A stretch of 64,000 nt of DNA from NCBI RefSeq assembly GCF_003945595.2, contig NW_024104376.1, positions 1,426,001 to 1,490,000 on the forward strand, read 5' to 3'. How positions within the stretch are numbered: the stretch's first letter is position 1; every line of letters begins with the position of its first letter. Source of the stretch: Pipra filicauda. Taxonomy: Eukaryota; Chordata; Aves; Passeriformes; Pipridae. This document shows positions 51,779 to 63,444 of this stretch, in pieces. The position numbers were made by a program, and so were the translations under genes. The notes under the pieces were generated by a model. The model searched no databases. It saw only the letters and a program-made list of their open reading frames with translations, and had not been told where the DNA came from.

Positions 51779-53080
51779 TTTCCAGGTCTCCAGAGAGCTG
51801 GCAAATTGTACCACCAGTCCCTCTAGAATTGCCAAATATCCCCATCAATTCTGTTTACACCATCAGTCTAAAGATGCTCTATTCTACTATAAGGGACAGA
51901 TAAAGACACATTCTGAAACACATACTACAGTACAGATAAATATAAAAGCTGTCTCAGTGAATTAGTTACATGTGCAAATAGCTTCCTGAAAGAGCAGGCT
52001 CAGTTTGACAGCAAAGTTTTGATTCAAAATCAGCAGGAATCACCAAAAAAAAAAAAATCCCCCCTGCTTTGAACCAGGGGCTCTGAACCAGGTCTTTGGT
52101 TAATTGGAAATGGATAAACTGGATATGGCACCTGCTGGGCGGTCTTTGGTGGCTAATCTACTCCAGTTGTCCACAAAGGCTTCCAGTCTTGTCACCCTTC
52201 ATGCCAGACTCAGCAGGGAGGTGAGAGATGAATGCCTCAGAAAGTCAAACCACTAACCCCAGCTCTGTTATCTTCTGGATGGGGTCGGGGCAAAGCCATA
52301 GGGGAGCATAGGTGAAGTATGCATTGCCACTGGCCATGCAGCACCTGCCTCCAAATAGGTAGAAGAGATTTTGGTCTCTAGCACTTTCAATCTATGGATA
52401 CGCGGGAAGAAAAAAAAAAAAACAGGAAAAAAAGCCTTAAAAATTCCAAGGATTTCTATTGAAATAGTGACATAAACTGGTGGAAAAGACTTCTCAAAGA
52501 AAGTAACTTTCTCTAGGGAAAAAAATACACGATTTTTCAAGTGCATGCCCCCCCCCCCCCCCCCCCCCCCCCCCCAGTCCTAGCACTAAAGTCCTCTAAA
52601 AACCTCCAGAGAGGGTTTTAGCCTGGCTTTTAGGCCAGGCCAAATCCCATTGGTTTGTAGCATAAATCCCACTTTTGTTAATACAGAAGTTGGTTTTTAT
52701 TCCTTCTGCCAAAGCAACCTGGCCTGCCCAGTCCCGCAGTGAGGTCATAACTCAGGGCTGATCACATCACAGCACGTTGCCATGGCGATGCTTGAACTGT
52801 CACAAAGGATGTGCGCTGTGATTTCACAGCAGATGGGCTGTGAGGGAGGAAGCCCTCATTTAAATTTTAAAAATTGCTTTAGTAATTAGCAAGAGCAATA
52901 GAAAAAAAGCATCGAAAAGAAAAGAAAAATCCCCAAACTACCACTCTCAGCAAAGGTTACAGGATTCACGTGGGATCTGCAGGCCATCCACAGAGAAGGC
53001 CAGGCTGCTGCTCCAAGTTCACTGAATTCATCAGCTCTTTGGGTCGCTGATAGGTGCAAAAATGTCTGGAGCCTGCCTGG
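51779..53080. other. Gene-free stretch with homopolymers
   Basis: No exons recognised. It contains a 28-base C run (listed separately), oligo-A tracts at about 52044-52056 and 52408-52421, and purine-rich DNA around 52.9 kb. Confidence 0.5.
52548..52575. repeat. Poly-C (poly-G) mononucleotide run
   Basis: Twenty-eight consecutive C on the plus strand. The minus strand is a pure G run able to form a G-quadruplex. Such runs are hard to sequence, so the exact length is uncertain. Confidence 0.9.
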
Positions 53081-53230
53081 CTACAGGAGGCCCAGGGCAG
53101 CGGTGGGCGAGCAAAGCCCCCCCTGCGCGTCGGTGCATTTCAAAGCACGCCGGCACCGGGCCAGCGGCCCTTCGCAGCGACCTGATGGGAGTGGCAGAGG
53201 GCAGGCGGAGGCTGCCGCAGGTTTTATTGA
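53081..53230. promoter_or_regulatory. Small CpG-rich patch
   Basis: About 150 bp with roughly a dozen CpG dinucleotides (for example TGCGCGTCGG and CACGCCGGCACCGGG) inside otherwise CpG-poor DNA. It could be a small promoter or enhancer, an exon of an unannotated transcript, or a GC-biased retrosequence. The frames through it (53062-53445 plus, 53031-53372 minus) show no known domain. Confidence 0.35.
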
Positions 53231-55299
53231 AACACAAACTGCCTGACAGGAGAGGAGGTGTGACTTCACAAGTTTTTATCAAGGCGTTGGCTCGGTTACT
53301 TCTATGGCCCTTCTTAATACAGCACGAGGAGCACAGAGTCACACAGATGTGCTTGCACCCTGTCAGGGACAAGGTGGGGTGTTATCCCTCAAAGGTAAGA
53401 GAGAAACACCTCGGCCCCCTAATCCTCACAGCTCAGAAGCACTGATCCCACAATAGCCTACACTAGCCTTGTCCTGTATCCTCATCGGCTCTCTCGCAGA
53501 GTGATAACCCATTCCCACCTATTTTCCTGGTACTTGGGAACTGAGACAAACAGTAAACAATGGAGGCAGAGCAGATGCTGTCAAGCTTTCCAGACAGCCC
53601 TGGTGCAGCCCTGCTCCCTCCTCAAGCTTCTCCATCCCTGGCAGAGGTGACCTTGAGGAAGCAAAGCCTCGGGTCCCCATCCGCATGACCTCCAACATCT
53701 CATTGCAGAGACGCCAGCATCCCCTAGCTCACCACAGCAGCTCTCTTCCACATCACAGCAGCTCAGCAACCTCAAGGCAGAATTAAATGTCTCTCCCTTC
53801 TGCCTGCAGCAGACAATGCACGTGGTGTTTCAGGGACCTTGGGCTGAGTCCTCATATTTAATGGGGAGAGCAGACTTCAATGCAGCTTGTTCCTTGTTCA
53901 TTCAGTGACTAACTGTTGATCTCTCTAAGAATAAGCCAGATGGTTCCCGTGATAAGTGATCAGCTCTCCTGGAGTTTTTGAAACAGAAAAAGACAGATGC
54001 CTGCGTGCCTCTTGCCAGGACCCATCTTAAGCTCAGGCGATGAGTGCAAATGCTTAGGGAGGTTGTGTTCAGGGGATTCTCTCCATCCAGGCTTAGCAAC
54101 TAATCTTCCCCATCAGCCCTTCGTCCTGAAGGGGAGGCATCTTGCCTTCTTTCAGCTTCCCCTGGCTTAAGAGCACTACAAATCATAAGATCAGCCCTTA
54201 TAATTGGATCAGACTTTGATATTGTTTTCCTTTTCCGTGCATTTATATTAACATCTCATTTTGCAGACAGCACATCTGATCGGTGCTTACTACTTCAGCT
54301 TGTATTTGCACACTCTGGCAATTGAGAACACTGACAGGAGAGATAAAGCATTTTAGCAAAGGAGAAAGTTTGTTTTGGGAAGCTGTTTTGAAGGTTGAGG
54401 AATGAGTGGCAAATATATAAGGCTGAAGAGCTTTGTTTCTCAGGCACTGATGCAAAGGGCACCAGTCAAGCACCACTTCCTGCTCTCAGCACAGTGATCA
54501 AGGTCTCCACAAGAAAGGGAAAAAAGGTAGCAGTGTTTGCCTGCTGACTTCTTTTTAATTTGTGTTTACCTCAATTTCTACTTCTGACTGTAGAGAAAGT
54601 CTGATTCTACTACTGAGTTGGCATTAAAAACACCAAGTGAGAGCCAATGAATCACTATACCCATGTAGGTTTAGAAGAACAGGGAGGAGGAGTTAGGAGC
54701 AAGGTGTAAAATTAGCAATGGAAGCTGAGCTTGGTTCTCCCCAAAACCAGTTCTAAGGCAGTAGCCTGGCCCACCAGGCTAGGGCTGGTTCACCTGCCCT
54801 GGAAGAAGCAAACACATCTGTCTCAAAGCTCACAGCTTCCCCATTTGCTGCTATGTCTTGTAGGCAAAAATCCACTTGATCTCACAGGGTTAGGCCAGCA
54901 TAAAAATGAGCAACATGTAGGCACGCACTCAACAGAAAACAGTACTTTTATTTGCATGCCTCTGTTGTGGCTCTTAAAGGATGTACATTCCCTTTGAGGA
55001 TATTTATGAAGTCTCTTCAGAGAGAAATTCGGAGCTGCACCTCCAAGACAGGGAATTAGATCTGTAATGCTGACTCAGCCTGCAATTTCATAGGATTAAA
55101 CAGTCAGAAACAAACCATTAAGCTGAAAAAGATGGAAATGTATGTGACAATACATATGTCAGACACTCTTCTCCTCACCGTAAAAAAAATATCGGTACAC
55201 ATTTCATTATCTCTGACCAATGTATTATTTCATAGACAAGTTTGAAACTTCATCTGAGGGCTTTATGAGCAGATGTCACTTTAAATCCAGAGACAGTGC
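53231..55299. other. Gene-free stretch
   Basis: Mixed composition, with no recognised exon, repeat or regulatory motif that I can support. Confidence 0.5.
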
Positions 55300-55640
55300 A
55301 CAAAGGGAACAGAGAGGGCACTAGATTTAAAGCAAGCAAGTGGTCTGCTCTCACTTTCCTGGAAATTGTTCATGTATATTCACTGTGTTTTGTAATCAGT
55401 GTGGCTTCCATTGTGTTATTAATTAAAAAGAGAGGCCTTATGCAAAAGAAATTTAAAATTGCAAATTTCCTTTTGCATATTCTGTAAAAGCAATTTCCAT
55501 TTTATGTTACCCGGCATCGTGTTAATGTTAGGTTTTTATAAATGAATTACATATTGAGACTTACATATTGAGTTTTCAGATTGCATTCATCACTGATACT
55601 TTTTTTTGCATGATTTCCCCAAGAATCAAGGCTTTTGTAA
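55300..55640. promoter_or_regulatory. Candidate conserved noncoding element
   Basis: AT-rich, non-repetitive sequence with clustered homeodomain- and POU-like cores (TTATTAATTAAAAAG, TTATGCAAAAG, TTTTGCATATTC, ATAAATGAATTA). It lies a few kb upstream of the CpG-island promoter. Base patterns like this are common in vertebrate developmental enhancers. Conservation cannot be tested from one sequence, so this is inference only. Confidence 0.25.
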
Positions 55641-57249
55641 TTATAAACTCTAATCTTAATCACAGTTCTCCCCTCCTTCACTAAACTTTTTATCATTTCT
55701 CTTAAATTCAATTACATTTGATAGAATCAAAGCTAATGGACTAACTACTAACTACAAGTTTCCTAAAAGAGAGCATCTGGGATGAGACACCACACAGCCT
55801 GATTGTCTCACTGCTCAAGATTCAGAGGAGATATTCAATGACCAAGTTGAAAAACACTCACAAAAACAATTTCTGTGCACTATATTTTGCACTTTGATGT
55901 GAGAAAATACCAAGTCAGACACAAGCGGGTATCCTTAGACTTAGATTTAGATCATACAGCCTCTCTAGCAATAATACTGAATACACAGGTGCTCAAAAAG
56001 TTGTCCTTAGTTTATTCATTTAGGATGGTAATAACAACTGCTCCAATTTTAAACCCACATCCTCCTCATTTTAAATACAACGAATTATGTCTCATCTTTA
56101 ATGACCTTCCAGCTAGTAATTTGTGTGACATCATCCACAGTTTTGCAGAAGGTGGCTGAGTCTCACTGCTGGCCTTACTTGGTGCAGGGATCTCTTTGGT
56201 CTCAGGTTAGAACTGTTTTTGTTACAACCCGGGCTTAAGGTCTGAAATCCCACACCCGGCTTCCACTGACAGCCCTTTTTTGCACTTGAAAGGCAGAACT
56301 AGCTACCATATCACCTAATCAGTCAAAGACCCTTCTGCATTTGGAAATGCAAAAAAAGTTTAACAGGCCTTAAAGTAAGTGTCAGTTAGGACAAGAGCAA
56401 GCAGATGATTTTTCACCTGTTTTTCCATTGATTTGCCCTTTCAAGAATATTTTACACTCAAAAGCATAGTAGTCTTATTAACATTTAGGTTTTTCTTTTT
56501 TCCAAATCATAGAAAAGGAATTTAAGACAGTAGGAAAAAAGTGTATCCTGTGGAAAAATATCTATGAGCCCTAAAATAACTCTTCCCCTCCCACCTTTCA
56601 CCCCGAGCATTCAAAATTCAGAAACATTTCCAGGGATGGGCAGCTACTGAAGAGTTAAACAACATATAATCACTAGTATTTATAAGAAAAAGGAATAAAA
56701 AAAAAAAATAAAAAAACTCCACACACAACAAAACCCCCCAACAACAACAAGAAAAAAAAACAATTCTAGGCAGGAAAACCGGAATTTGATGAGCATCAGC
56801 AAGCTCTAATGGGCATCTTCCAGATGTGGACAAGTGCAGAGGGGATGCTCATGCCCCTGCTTCTCCCTGCCTATCAGTTTCGATCTGAAAAGAACAGGAA
56901 AAGTTAGCAGAAATCTCAGGGCTGGTGGCAGCGAGGAAGGAATCCATCCTGTTATCAAATACTTACAGAGAGAGACTGTACTCTGTCAGGCAGTCGAAAA
57001 CACGCCTACTCAGATAAGGGTATCCCTGCAAAAAAGTCTTTTGACACTGCTTTGACATATTTAAGTTCTTCCGCGATTATTCAGTTACAATAACTTAGAG
57101 CTCCTCTTCTGACATTCAAACACGAGCCAGTCCCCCAGTCCTACACGGGGAAGGGAAACAAAATGCCGTCCAGCGAAGTTTCTCAGCTGGGTTAAGGGCT
57201 GCAGCCTGGCCACCCCGCTGGCGACACGGGGGAGGGAGAGAGCCGAAGC

Positions 57250-57400
57250 AAGAAGAGATTTAAAGCCTGTGGAGCTTTAAGTACGCAATTAAAAGATTAA
57301 TCTAATGCGATCTAGTCAAAGATACCGCATCGTAGATAGTACACCCTTGAAGTTACAATGAGATTATGCTACTCTTAAGTCCTACTAGCCTGGACTTATT
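57250..57400. promoter_or_regulatory. Candidate regulatory patch with AGATTAATCT palindrome
   Basis: CGCAATTAAAAGATTAATCT is followed by AATGCGATCTAGTC. The 10-bp palindrome AGATTAATCT at 57294-57303 holds two inverted TAAT/ATTA homeodomain cores. The surrounding sequence is unique and lies about 0.6 kb from the CpG island. Function is inferred. Confidence 0.3.
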
Positions 57401-57784
57401 GGAAGATCTGCTATCTAGTAGCAAGATACAATCGGTAAATGATTACTTTTAATTAATTCACTGAAGTAAACAAGAAATAGCCTCGGTTCTATCTGTCTAC
57501 ATCTCTTTGGGACAAAGGCAAAGAGTTCAACGACAGTTTTAAATTGGGGAAAGGACTCCTGCGATGCAGCAGAGGAGCAGAGATTGCAGGAGCATCCCTC
57601 GGAAATACACACCACCTTCTGCAAAGCAACAAACAACCACCGCCTGAAGCCCACCCCAAAGAGGATGGCTTGGAAAACCTCTATCACAAGCAGAGGATGA
57701 AGAAGTGCCTCCCACCTCCCCAGGTAATCTGCGCCGTTTCGGAGAGGTAGCCTCACGGCAACAGCCTCATCCAGCCCCTCGGGA

Positions 57785-57932
57785 TCCCATCGCTGTCCCT
57801 ATAGCAGGGGTCCAGCCCCCGCCGTCTGTATAGCAGGGATGCGATGCTGAGATAGTGGTCCCGTTCCTACGTCCTAGAACGAGGGTCCAGCCGCTGCCAT
57901 CCCCACTCAGGGAGGTCCAGCCCACGCGATAC
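57785..57932. repeat. Degenerate short tandem repeats
   Basis: Units of the form 'TATAGCAGGGGTCCAGCCCC' recur with variation: at about 57800 and 57828, then ACGAGGGTCCAGCCGCTGCC at about 57880, then GGGAGGTCCAGCCCACGC at about 57909. This is an eroded minisatellite at the edge of the CpG island. Confidence 0.5.
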
Positions 57933-58334
57933 TGCACCGAGGGTCCTCACTCCCAGTCCCTCTAGGGTCCACATCCTCCCGGCACCGGGGCCGAGGCGGG
58001 GAGGGGGGAGCGCCCCCGCTGCGAGCCCCGACTCCACCCGGAGGATCGGGAGGGTCCGCGTGGTTCCGCTCGTGGAGCGGGATGGGAAGCGCGGCGGGGA
58101 CCGGCGGAGCGGCCGGCGATGCCACCGGGAACGGGCCGGCGGTGTCACCACGGGGGCAGCGGAGCCCCCTCGGGAAGCGCTCGGGGCACGAGGCCGGGGG
58201 GTCGCGAGGGGAACTCGTGGGGCTGAGCCGGGGGAGGCGCGACCGGGGCCGGGCGGGCGACTGGGAGGACGCAGCCCCAGCGCGCAACTTTCGGCCGCGC
58301 CGAGGGACCCCGGCGGCCGCGCCGGCGGTGGTAT

Positions 58335-58361
58335 CGTATGCAAATACGCAGACTGACGTCA
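58335..58361 (+). promoter_or_regulatory. Octamer plus palindromic CRE
   Basis: ATGCAAAT (58338-58345) is a perfect octamer (POU factor) site, framed by the inverted repeat CGTAT...ATACG (58335-58348). TGACGTCA (58354-58361) is a perfect full CRE (CREB/ATF). They are nine bases apart and lie about 130-300 bp upstream of the probable first exon body and donor, where functional CREs usually sit. Confidence 0.65.
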
Positions 58362-58406
58362 GAGATCATGTGGGGTTTGGCGTAGATCCCCGCCGATCGA
58401 GGGCTC

Positions 58407-58485
58407 TTTTTTTTTTCCCTTTTTTTTTTTTGCCTTTTTTTTTTTTTTCCCCCTTTTTTTTTTTTTTTTTTTTTTTTGTTTTTCC
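58407..58485. repeat. Long interrupted oligo-T tract within the CpG island
   Basis: About 79 bases almost wholly T, broken by CCC, GCC and CCCCC blocks and one G. The longest uninterrupted run is more than 20 T. It sits between the CRE/octamer and the GC-rich first exon. Confidence 0.9.
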
Positions 58486-58489
58486 GCGG

Positions 58490-58655
58490 CGGGGCCGGGC
58501 CGGTGCGTGCGCTCGTGTTGCCCGCGGGCCGGCGCGGCGGGGGCGGGGGGCGCGGGGTCCCGCGGCCGCGGGCGGCGCACGGAGCGGAGCGGCGGGAGCG
58601 GAGCCCCGGTGTCCGCTCCGCCCGGGACAGTCGGTGCCGCCGCCCCTGGGCGCAG
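58490..58655 (+). other. Probable noncoding first exon with splice donor
   Basis: GC-rich sequence ends GGGCGCAG followed by GTAGGAAAC, a good match to the vertebrate donor CAG|GTRAG with the GT at 58656-58657. No ATG with a sustained recognisable ORF is present before the donor, so this would be 5' UTR. The transcription start is unknown. This is inferred from position and donor quality only. Confidence 0.4.
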
Positions 58656-59009
58656 GTAGGAAACTTCCCAGGCGGGGCCCCCCCTCCCCCGGTGCGCGGC
58701 GCTCCCCGCCGCCCCCTCCCTGCGCTCGCCCCGGCCGCTCGCACCCAACTTTTCCTCCCGCGGGAAACCGTCCGGTTCCCGGCACTTCGGCGGGGGCCGG
58801 GAGGTTGGGGAAGGGGGAGAACGGGGGGGAGACCGCCGGGGGTGGGAGCCGGGAGGGTTGTTCGGGGTAGGCTCTTTAATTTTTTTATCTATATTTTTAA
58901 TTTTTGGCCGTGCAGCCTCCTTCCCCTCGCCCTTCTCGCGCTCCCCGCCGCCTCCCGATCGCAAGTTTGGGTGAAGGGGGGGGGGGGAAAAGCGGGAGGA
59001 GGAGGAGTG

Positions 59010-59095
59010 GGGGGGGGGAAACATGTCTACGTTTGTCTATGTCGACATCAGCAACACAAAATATGGCGTCCGCTTTCGACAGGGCGTTACGTAGA
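59010..59095. promoter_or_regulatory. Low-GC patch with YY1-like site in the CpG island
   Basis: Inside GC-rich DNA, about 70 bases have balanced composition and include AAAATATGGCGTC (59058-59070), which fits the YY1 consensus AARATGGCGGC; YY1 sites are typically just downstream of transcription starts. The same ATG (59063) has A at -3 and G at +4, a strong initiation context, and opens a frame starting MASAFDRALRRGEQGDFVSA that stays open about 67 codons but lacks a clear donor or known domain. It could be a second start region, an upstream ORF or a short coding exon. Confidence 0.35.
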
Positions 59096-59440
59096 GGCGA
59101 GCAGGGCGATTTTGTCAGCGCGGTCCCCGCCGAGGAGCCGCGGGCTCCCGGGCCGGGGGGGCAGAGCCGCCCCGGGGCGCAGGAGGGGCCCGGCGACGCC
59201 GCCGCGCGTGGCTCCGCGCCCGCGGCCGGACTTGGCAGCGCTTTCCTCTGGTTTAATTTTTGATTTATTTTTTTCCCCTGCCCCCACCCCCGTCGCTGCC
59301 AGCCCCTCTCCCGCCCGTGACGCCGTGGCCGTGGCGCGGGGCTCGCTGCCGGTGACTGCGGAGCGGCGGCACCGAGCCGGGACCGCGGCGGGGCACAGCC
59401 GGGCGCCCCGCTCCATCCCTCCTGCACCCTCGGCGAAGGG

Positions 59441-62400
59441 CTCTGCCTTCCCGTAGCATTTTATTTTCCCCAGAATAAAGGGGAGTTTGGGGAAACTCGG
59501 GCTTTGGCACGCTGCATCCACTTTTTTTTTTTTTTTAATGAGGGGTGACTTTCCCGTTTGTTTTAGCCGGTTTCCAAAGCCATCACAGAGCCGTCTCCTT
59601 TTATTTTCCCCTTCCCTCTCTCCCTCTGGGATGAAGGCGACAGGGAAAGACACAGATTTTTTTTCCCCCCTCTTTTCTAGGCATAGAACTTGGAAATGAT
59701 GTAGGGATGTACCTGTCTGACTTTGGGGTATCCCCGTGCCCAGCTCTTTCCTGAGCACTTTTGTTCGCTTAGAGCCTGGGAATCCCTCCAGATGGAGATG
59801 GTCGGGGGGCGGGGCATGGCTCTGATTTCCTTGGGCTGCCCAAGCACCTCTCCGATGGCGGCTCCCCATCCTGTCTCACGGCAGGTGCTCCTCTGAAACC
59901 CCGAGAGCTTGCGAGGGTCTTGCCGTGCAGGGGAATTCAGCAAAAGTTTTGGGTTGTGAGGTGGAGAGCAGAAGGGGAGAAAGCATCCAAAGTAGTAGGA
60001 ATGGGAGGAAAGAGGAGGACTCTTGCAGGGTAGGAGGGTAATACGGTGATCAGGATTGCTGGGCATCAGCAGCTCCTGCCCGCTGGGTCCCGCAGCAGTG
60101 CAGGGAGCAGCGGGTGAGGGTGGCAGAGTGTGCAGTGCCTTGAGAAGCTGCACCTTTGGCAGCACAGGGGATTTCCCGCAGCAATACCAGAGTCACAGCG
60201 TAAGGCTGTCAGCTATGCAAAACTTTTGATTTGATTCCTTTGTCCCACAGGTGTCAAATCCCAGTTCAGGAAGGGATTTTAGCACATCTTTTAGTGAAGC
60301 AATGAAAATCATCCCATCAACAACAAAAAAGTCTTTCTAAATTGGGGCTGAGAAGTAAAATATCAAATGCCTCAAAATGATGATAAATCATTACCGTGCT
60401 CTGCTTTGTCATCCAGCTCACCTACAAATAATCTACAGATAGCTGGTCAATGAGTTGCCTCTTTTAAAAAAAAACTACAGATTAAACTTTATGCAGGGTT
60501 TGTCATTCCTGGCTGGGGCTGGGGTGGTCGTTCAGGCACAGATGTGACGCGGGAGCTCTGATGTCTCTAGCAGAAGCCTCGTGCATGCAGTCTTACTGGG
60601 AAATGGCATGTGAAGTAAGATTGCTATGTGCTGCCGTAGTTTTATTAGACTAGTAGATGAGTAATATTGTTGTTAAAGAGGTATCTGTGACTGAAGTGCT
60701 TTGTGAGTGTAATATATTTCTGTCCCAGTGAAGCCTTTCTAATGTAGATGTGGCTTCAGTATGTTGTATGGACTCAGCAGCTCTTTGAAACACAGAATTG
60801 CAAATCGATCTCCGGGTCAGGGAAAGCAAGGTGCTGGCCAGCAATTGGGAAGAATATGAATGCTAAGAAGCCCATGCATTTTTAAAGTTGTTGCTGGTCC
60901 TTGCTGTAGTTTGAACCCATATGCATTTATCCCCTCAGGCTTCTGTAGAAAGAAATGGCCAACAGCTCTCCCATGTTGTCCTCTCTTCTTGTATCTGTGA
61001 TGAACTCAGTGGCGGAAAGCGTGTATAGATGTGTATAGCTCAGTGATCAGGCCAAAGCCCTTGTGATTACTCACCTTCATAAAATGACATTTTTCCTGCC
61101 TGTCCACTCCAAAAGTTCTCCTGTCAGAGTTTCATCACACAGGACATTTCTTGCTGTCAGTGTTTGAAAGTAGATCCCTCTTTCCAATTGCTTTCTCTCG
61201 AAGTACCAGTTCTTTTTTCCTTTTTACTCTAATTACAATCAACAATTTCTAGACAGTGTCTCTGTAAAATCAATAATCCATTATATGAAACAGCCCAAGT
61301 TGGCAGCATCACGTTTTGGTTCTCTCTTGTTGCAGGGGGGAAGTTTTATTATGTTTTTATTAAAAGGTCAAAAAAAGAAGGCCAACATTAAATATAGCAA
61401 ACTTACTGGCTTCTTTTTGCATTTTCAAACCAGTTTCAAACTGCTCCAGTCTGGACTGAGAACACAGCAGGTTTTGCTCATCCTTGTAAAAGACAAAGGT
61501 TTTAATGCCAGGCATGACATCACTGTATTTGCGTGTGCAGCATCTTCAGGTTTTATTCCTTTTTGCTTTGCTCTAACTTGGATGATCCTCAGAAACTGTC
61601 TTTGGAGTCTCTTCTAGCTGGGATGTTTTGACCCATGTCTAAATTATTTTTTTGTGTGTTTGCTTAAGGAATGAAAACATGTACTGAAAATAAATCAAAA
61701 TATTATTTTAATTTGAATTTTTTTAGAAACAGACATGTCACAACTGAATTCCCTGAGATTTCAGCGTGGCTGTCAGGTTTCAGTAAAGCTGCATTTACAT
61801 TCTGTGTGGAGTGTAGTTGTAGTTTGACTTTCTTTCAAGCATGAGGACAATTCAACAAGTGTGTTCTTTCCCTAAAAGTTCTGCACATCTGCATGATGGT
61901 ATCTGTTCGTATTGAAAGTAAGTAATAAAATAGGCATTAAAATAATCTATAAATGCTTTAACTTAAAGCCATTATAGTAATTGCTGCTCTTCTATATGTC
62001 AAGGTGTGTTTATATGTGTCAGGTCAGCTGAAACTAAAATTTGTGGTTAGTTTATTTTATCAATCCTTCAAAAATGGATCTGAAGTTTACTGGATGTCAC
62101 GATACAGTTCAGTCACAGGGTAGAAGTATTTGTTGTGGTTTTTTTTTGAAAAACCAAAAGAGTTGTTGATTTCCAGAATGTTCCAAATACTTTTCATACA
62201 GGGTAGTATTTGAGAGTTTCATTTGCAAAGGTGTAGCAAAATGGAAATAAAATGAATTGGGCCCTCGGAAGATGAAGAGAAGACAGTTAAATTCCAGCCT
62301 TACCTTCCAGAGGCAGCTCAGAAATCACCAAGCCAGCCCTCCCTCCCCAAAACTGCCATACCTTTGCAAGTCAGAAGGGCTGTTTGGTTGACTGTTTTGT

Positions 62401-63444
62401 TTTAAAAAATATGCACTTGGGGTTGTGGCAAGAAATGTGAGTCTGGATCTAAAATGATGCACTTGGCAGGGTTTTCTCAGAACCATGAGACCCTAAACTG
62501 GTTTCTAAAGTGAAAACTGAATTTTCCATAAACTATGTTTATGTAGAATGACCAGCACTGTGAGTCTATTGGTGAAACCAGGAGATGAGTGAAACTGAGG
62601 GAGAGATGTGAAATGATGTGTATTTAGCACTGAAGAGGCCTCAGATGGTTTTTGGTAATGAGCAGAGAGAGAATAACAGGCAAGCAGAGGAGGTTTATAT
62701 GTTGGTAACCAGGAGGGGACTTTAAAAGAGTCCTCCTAAGGGGGTTTGTTCTGATAGCTGCAGAGTTGGGTTATTGTGCAACATCCCCTTGAATTCATGG
62801 ATGAGACTGCATGAGCTGACCTGCAGTGGGCAGTGCCCCGAGAGTGGGGCTGGCAGTGGGAAGGCTTATGTCAGTGCTTGACAGGGGAGAGTTTGCCATC
62901 TGGAGGGCCAACAGAGAGGGGAGGAGGGGTCAGGAAGCAAATGGGGAAGAAGGTGATCTGTACCACCTGCGTGGTTAGAAATCGCACATCAGGAGTGGAG
63001 GGGGGTGAGATGTCAGCAAGTTTGGACAGTGTTTTGTGAATTGTCCAGGTATGCAGGTACGTGCTGGGTGGTGAAAGCAGGGCACGGGTGAGGAATTCAG
63101 TGTAATTCTGATAGTGAGCCTCCCCAGCTACATCTGCAGTTCATGTCTTCTCCAGATTGTTGTCCAGTGTGGATCTGATCTAGCTAAGCAAAGCCTGGTC
63201 ACCACTTGCTTGCCTCTCAAATTAACTTTTACCAACATTTTGAGAGGAATTTGCAGATCCCAACACCCCTCACCGCAGCCTACATAGATTACAGGTTAAA
63301 TAGGGCCATGGCCCAGGCTCACCCTTGGACTCAGTTTCCATCTGCATGGAAAGCTCTGAAATCATGTAGTCTTCTCTGTCTTCTGCTACCTTTTGTCTTG
63401 CAGCTGGGGGAAACCTGCTGGCTGCCCAGCCCCTGGGGCTGAGG
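59441..63444. other. Gene-free stretch downstream of the CpG island
   Basis: No coding exon recognised in 4 kb. If transcription runs rightward this would be the start of a long first intron. An oligo-T run lies at about 59521-59536. AT-rich unique sequence occupies 61.6-62.2 kb. Confidence 0.5.

Larger units (their letters stand above)
57935..59440 (+). promoter_or_regulatory. CpG-island promoter
   Basis: About 1.5 kb of very high GC and CpG density, interrupted only by an oligo-T tract and a low-GC patch, in otherwise AT-rich CpG-poor DNA. It contains GC boxes (for example GGGGCGGGGGGCG at about 58538), a CRE, an octamer and a probable first exon with splice donor. CpG islands of this size mark promoters of housekeeping or developmental and neuronal genes and are usually unmethylated. 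The strand is assigned from the donor site; bidirectional initiation is possible. Long GC-rich open frames on both strands here are composition artefacts. The gene is not identifiable from this window. Confidence 0.85.

Noticed and set aside
58082..59456. Long open frames of 120-326 codons on both strands in the CpG island
   Set aside because: GC-rich DNA has few stop codons. The translations are low-complexity Gly/Pro/Arg/Ala with Phe or Lys runs from the T tract, and overlap on both strands.
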